From Glandiceps talaboti (taxonomy: Eukaryota; Hemichordata; Enteropneusta; Spengelidae), in the NCBI RefSeq assembly GCF_964340395.1, contig NC_135565.1, positions 154,501-218,500 on the forward strand: 64,000 bases of DNA, read 5' to 3'. The position numbers and the translations under genes were made by a program. Each line of letters begins with the position of its first letter. Positions within the stretch are counted from its first letter, which is position 1. The notes under the pieces were generated by a model. It saw only the letters and a list, made by a program, of their open reading frames with translations. It did no database searches and was not told the origin of the DNA. Positions 63,244 through 64,000 of the stretch are shown one piece after another.

Positions 63244-64000
63244 TCCCACATTGGATATAATTTCTGAGCGAACAGGAATTACATAAGGGACGATATTGAA
63301 GTTGGTGATTGTCTAGGAATGCAAAAAAATTCCGATAAACAGTAATGTCGTGATGATTTACTTGAGATCTGGCGAAGTCATGGATTATTTATTGTCGTTG
63401 TTTTCAGTCAAGAAGTTGGCAGTACCAAGTATATTGAATTTACAAAACAGTAGTAACGGGTTATCTATAGATTTCTATCAAAATATTAACAGCAATGAAG
63501 GGCTGAAATTAAAATTGTTCACACGAATATGTTTTCGCACTTATGTTTTCGATAGCAATATTTTTTGTCATCTATTAACGATCTGATAATACTGAAAGAA
63601 GTGAATCTATTCAATAGAAATATAGTGAACGTGATATAAACTTACACCCAGACTTTATTTTCGTGTTCAACGATCAAGAAAAATCTTCGCTCTCGACACA
63701 CACTAACCCCCCCCCACACACACACCCCAAGAAATTCAGTTTTCCTTTGTATTATTTCTTTGTCATGCAATGTTACAAATGTCACTGCCATTAAATCTGC
63801 AGTATGAAGTCTGTGACGCACGCCGAACTAAATACTTCTACTTCCTGAAGTCTTCGAAGTTTCGAGTGTATGGGAGTGCGTTATTTGACATGAACAGTTG
63901 TCAAAATGGAGGTCTACGGTTGTTGATAGTGGTGTCAAGCCTTTGTCAAGTACAGAGTACGAAACGTGGTACCGAAACGACTACGTGCTATAGTTGGAGT
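63244..64000. other. Window end, no gene recognised
   Basis: A plus-strand frame (63350-63586) is short and without a domain. A C-run/CA-run lies at about 63703-63726. An ATG in a fair context at 63906 is followed within seven codons by a stop. Confidence 0.4.

Larger units (their letters stand above)
61645..64000 (-). other. ACSS3: Part of the next upstream ACSS3 intron (and whatever lies in it)
   Basis: No further ACSS3 exon is found up to the window edge, so this stretch should be intronic for the minus-strand gene. It holds a 44-bp tandem duplication, a triple palindrome, a relatively CpG-rich patch at about 62090-62360, an ATT microsatellite and a poly-C/CA run at about 63703-63726. Short plus-strand frames (for example 62332-62431 after ATGCCTTGTC) have no recognisable domain. 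Confidence 0.55.

Noticed and set aside
61645-64000. Further upstream ACSS3 exon
   Set aside because: I looked for minus-strand frames with splice borders and ANL-family motifs and found none.

Overview
This is nuclear DNA of a metazoan, most likely a marine invertebrate; I cannot name the species. Two exons of one gene have GT-AG splice borders. There is a tyrosine-recombinase retrotransposon of the Ngaro type, a remnant of a non-LTR reverse transcriptase, microsatellites and several minisatellites. No bacterial gene organisation is visible, and most long open frames lie inside repeats.

Layout. 1-324: flank with C/G-run repeat. 325-5235: one Ngaro-type element on the minus strand. It has gag, a reverse transcriptase (RT) cut by a deletion, RNase H, an intact-looking tyrosine recombinase, and split direct repeats in the order A1-ORFs-B1-A2-B2. 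5236-15512: gene-poor DNA with dispersed and inverted repeats. It includes a perfect 73-bp palindrome between AT runs whose arms each encode a plausible minimal hammerhead ribozyme, a 0.7-kb long-inverted-repeat element, diverged ~140-bp repeats, a 55-59-bp tandem array and a 27-bp minisatellite. 15513-61644: the end of an ACSS3-like acyl-CoA synthetase gene on the minus strand. Its last coding exon is at 15689-15784 and the preceding exon is at 61469-61644. The intron between them is 45,684 bp and is almost entirely satellite: about 1,510 head-to-tail copies of a 29-bp unit (about 16099-59884), then about 60 copies of a related 26-bp unit (59885-61455). 61645-64000: the next ACSS3 intron upstream, with a short duplication, a triple 35-bp-periodic palindrome and an ATT microsatellite.

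The main result is that satellite-filled intron. The 29-bp unit has higher-order structure: a marker monomer recurs at exact multiples of 29 bp across 41 kb. Every unit holds a 6-bp inverted repeat. Read on the gene's sense strand, the unit closely matches the first ~25 nt of the same intron, including its 5' splice site. This suggests the satellite grew from the splice-donor edge of the intron, leaving hundreds of donor-like sequences in the pre-mRNA.

The two exons join in phase and encode the C-terminal AMP-binding domain of the synthetase, including the PKTKSGKI motif with the catalytic lysine. The Ngaro proteins (Gag, RT/RNase H, recombinase) would together carry out retrotransposition by circular intermediates, but this copy cannot do so alone because the RT catalytic core is missing.
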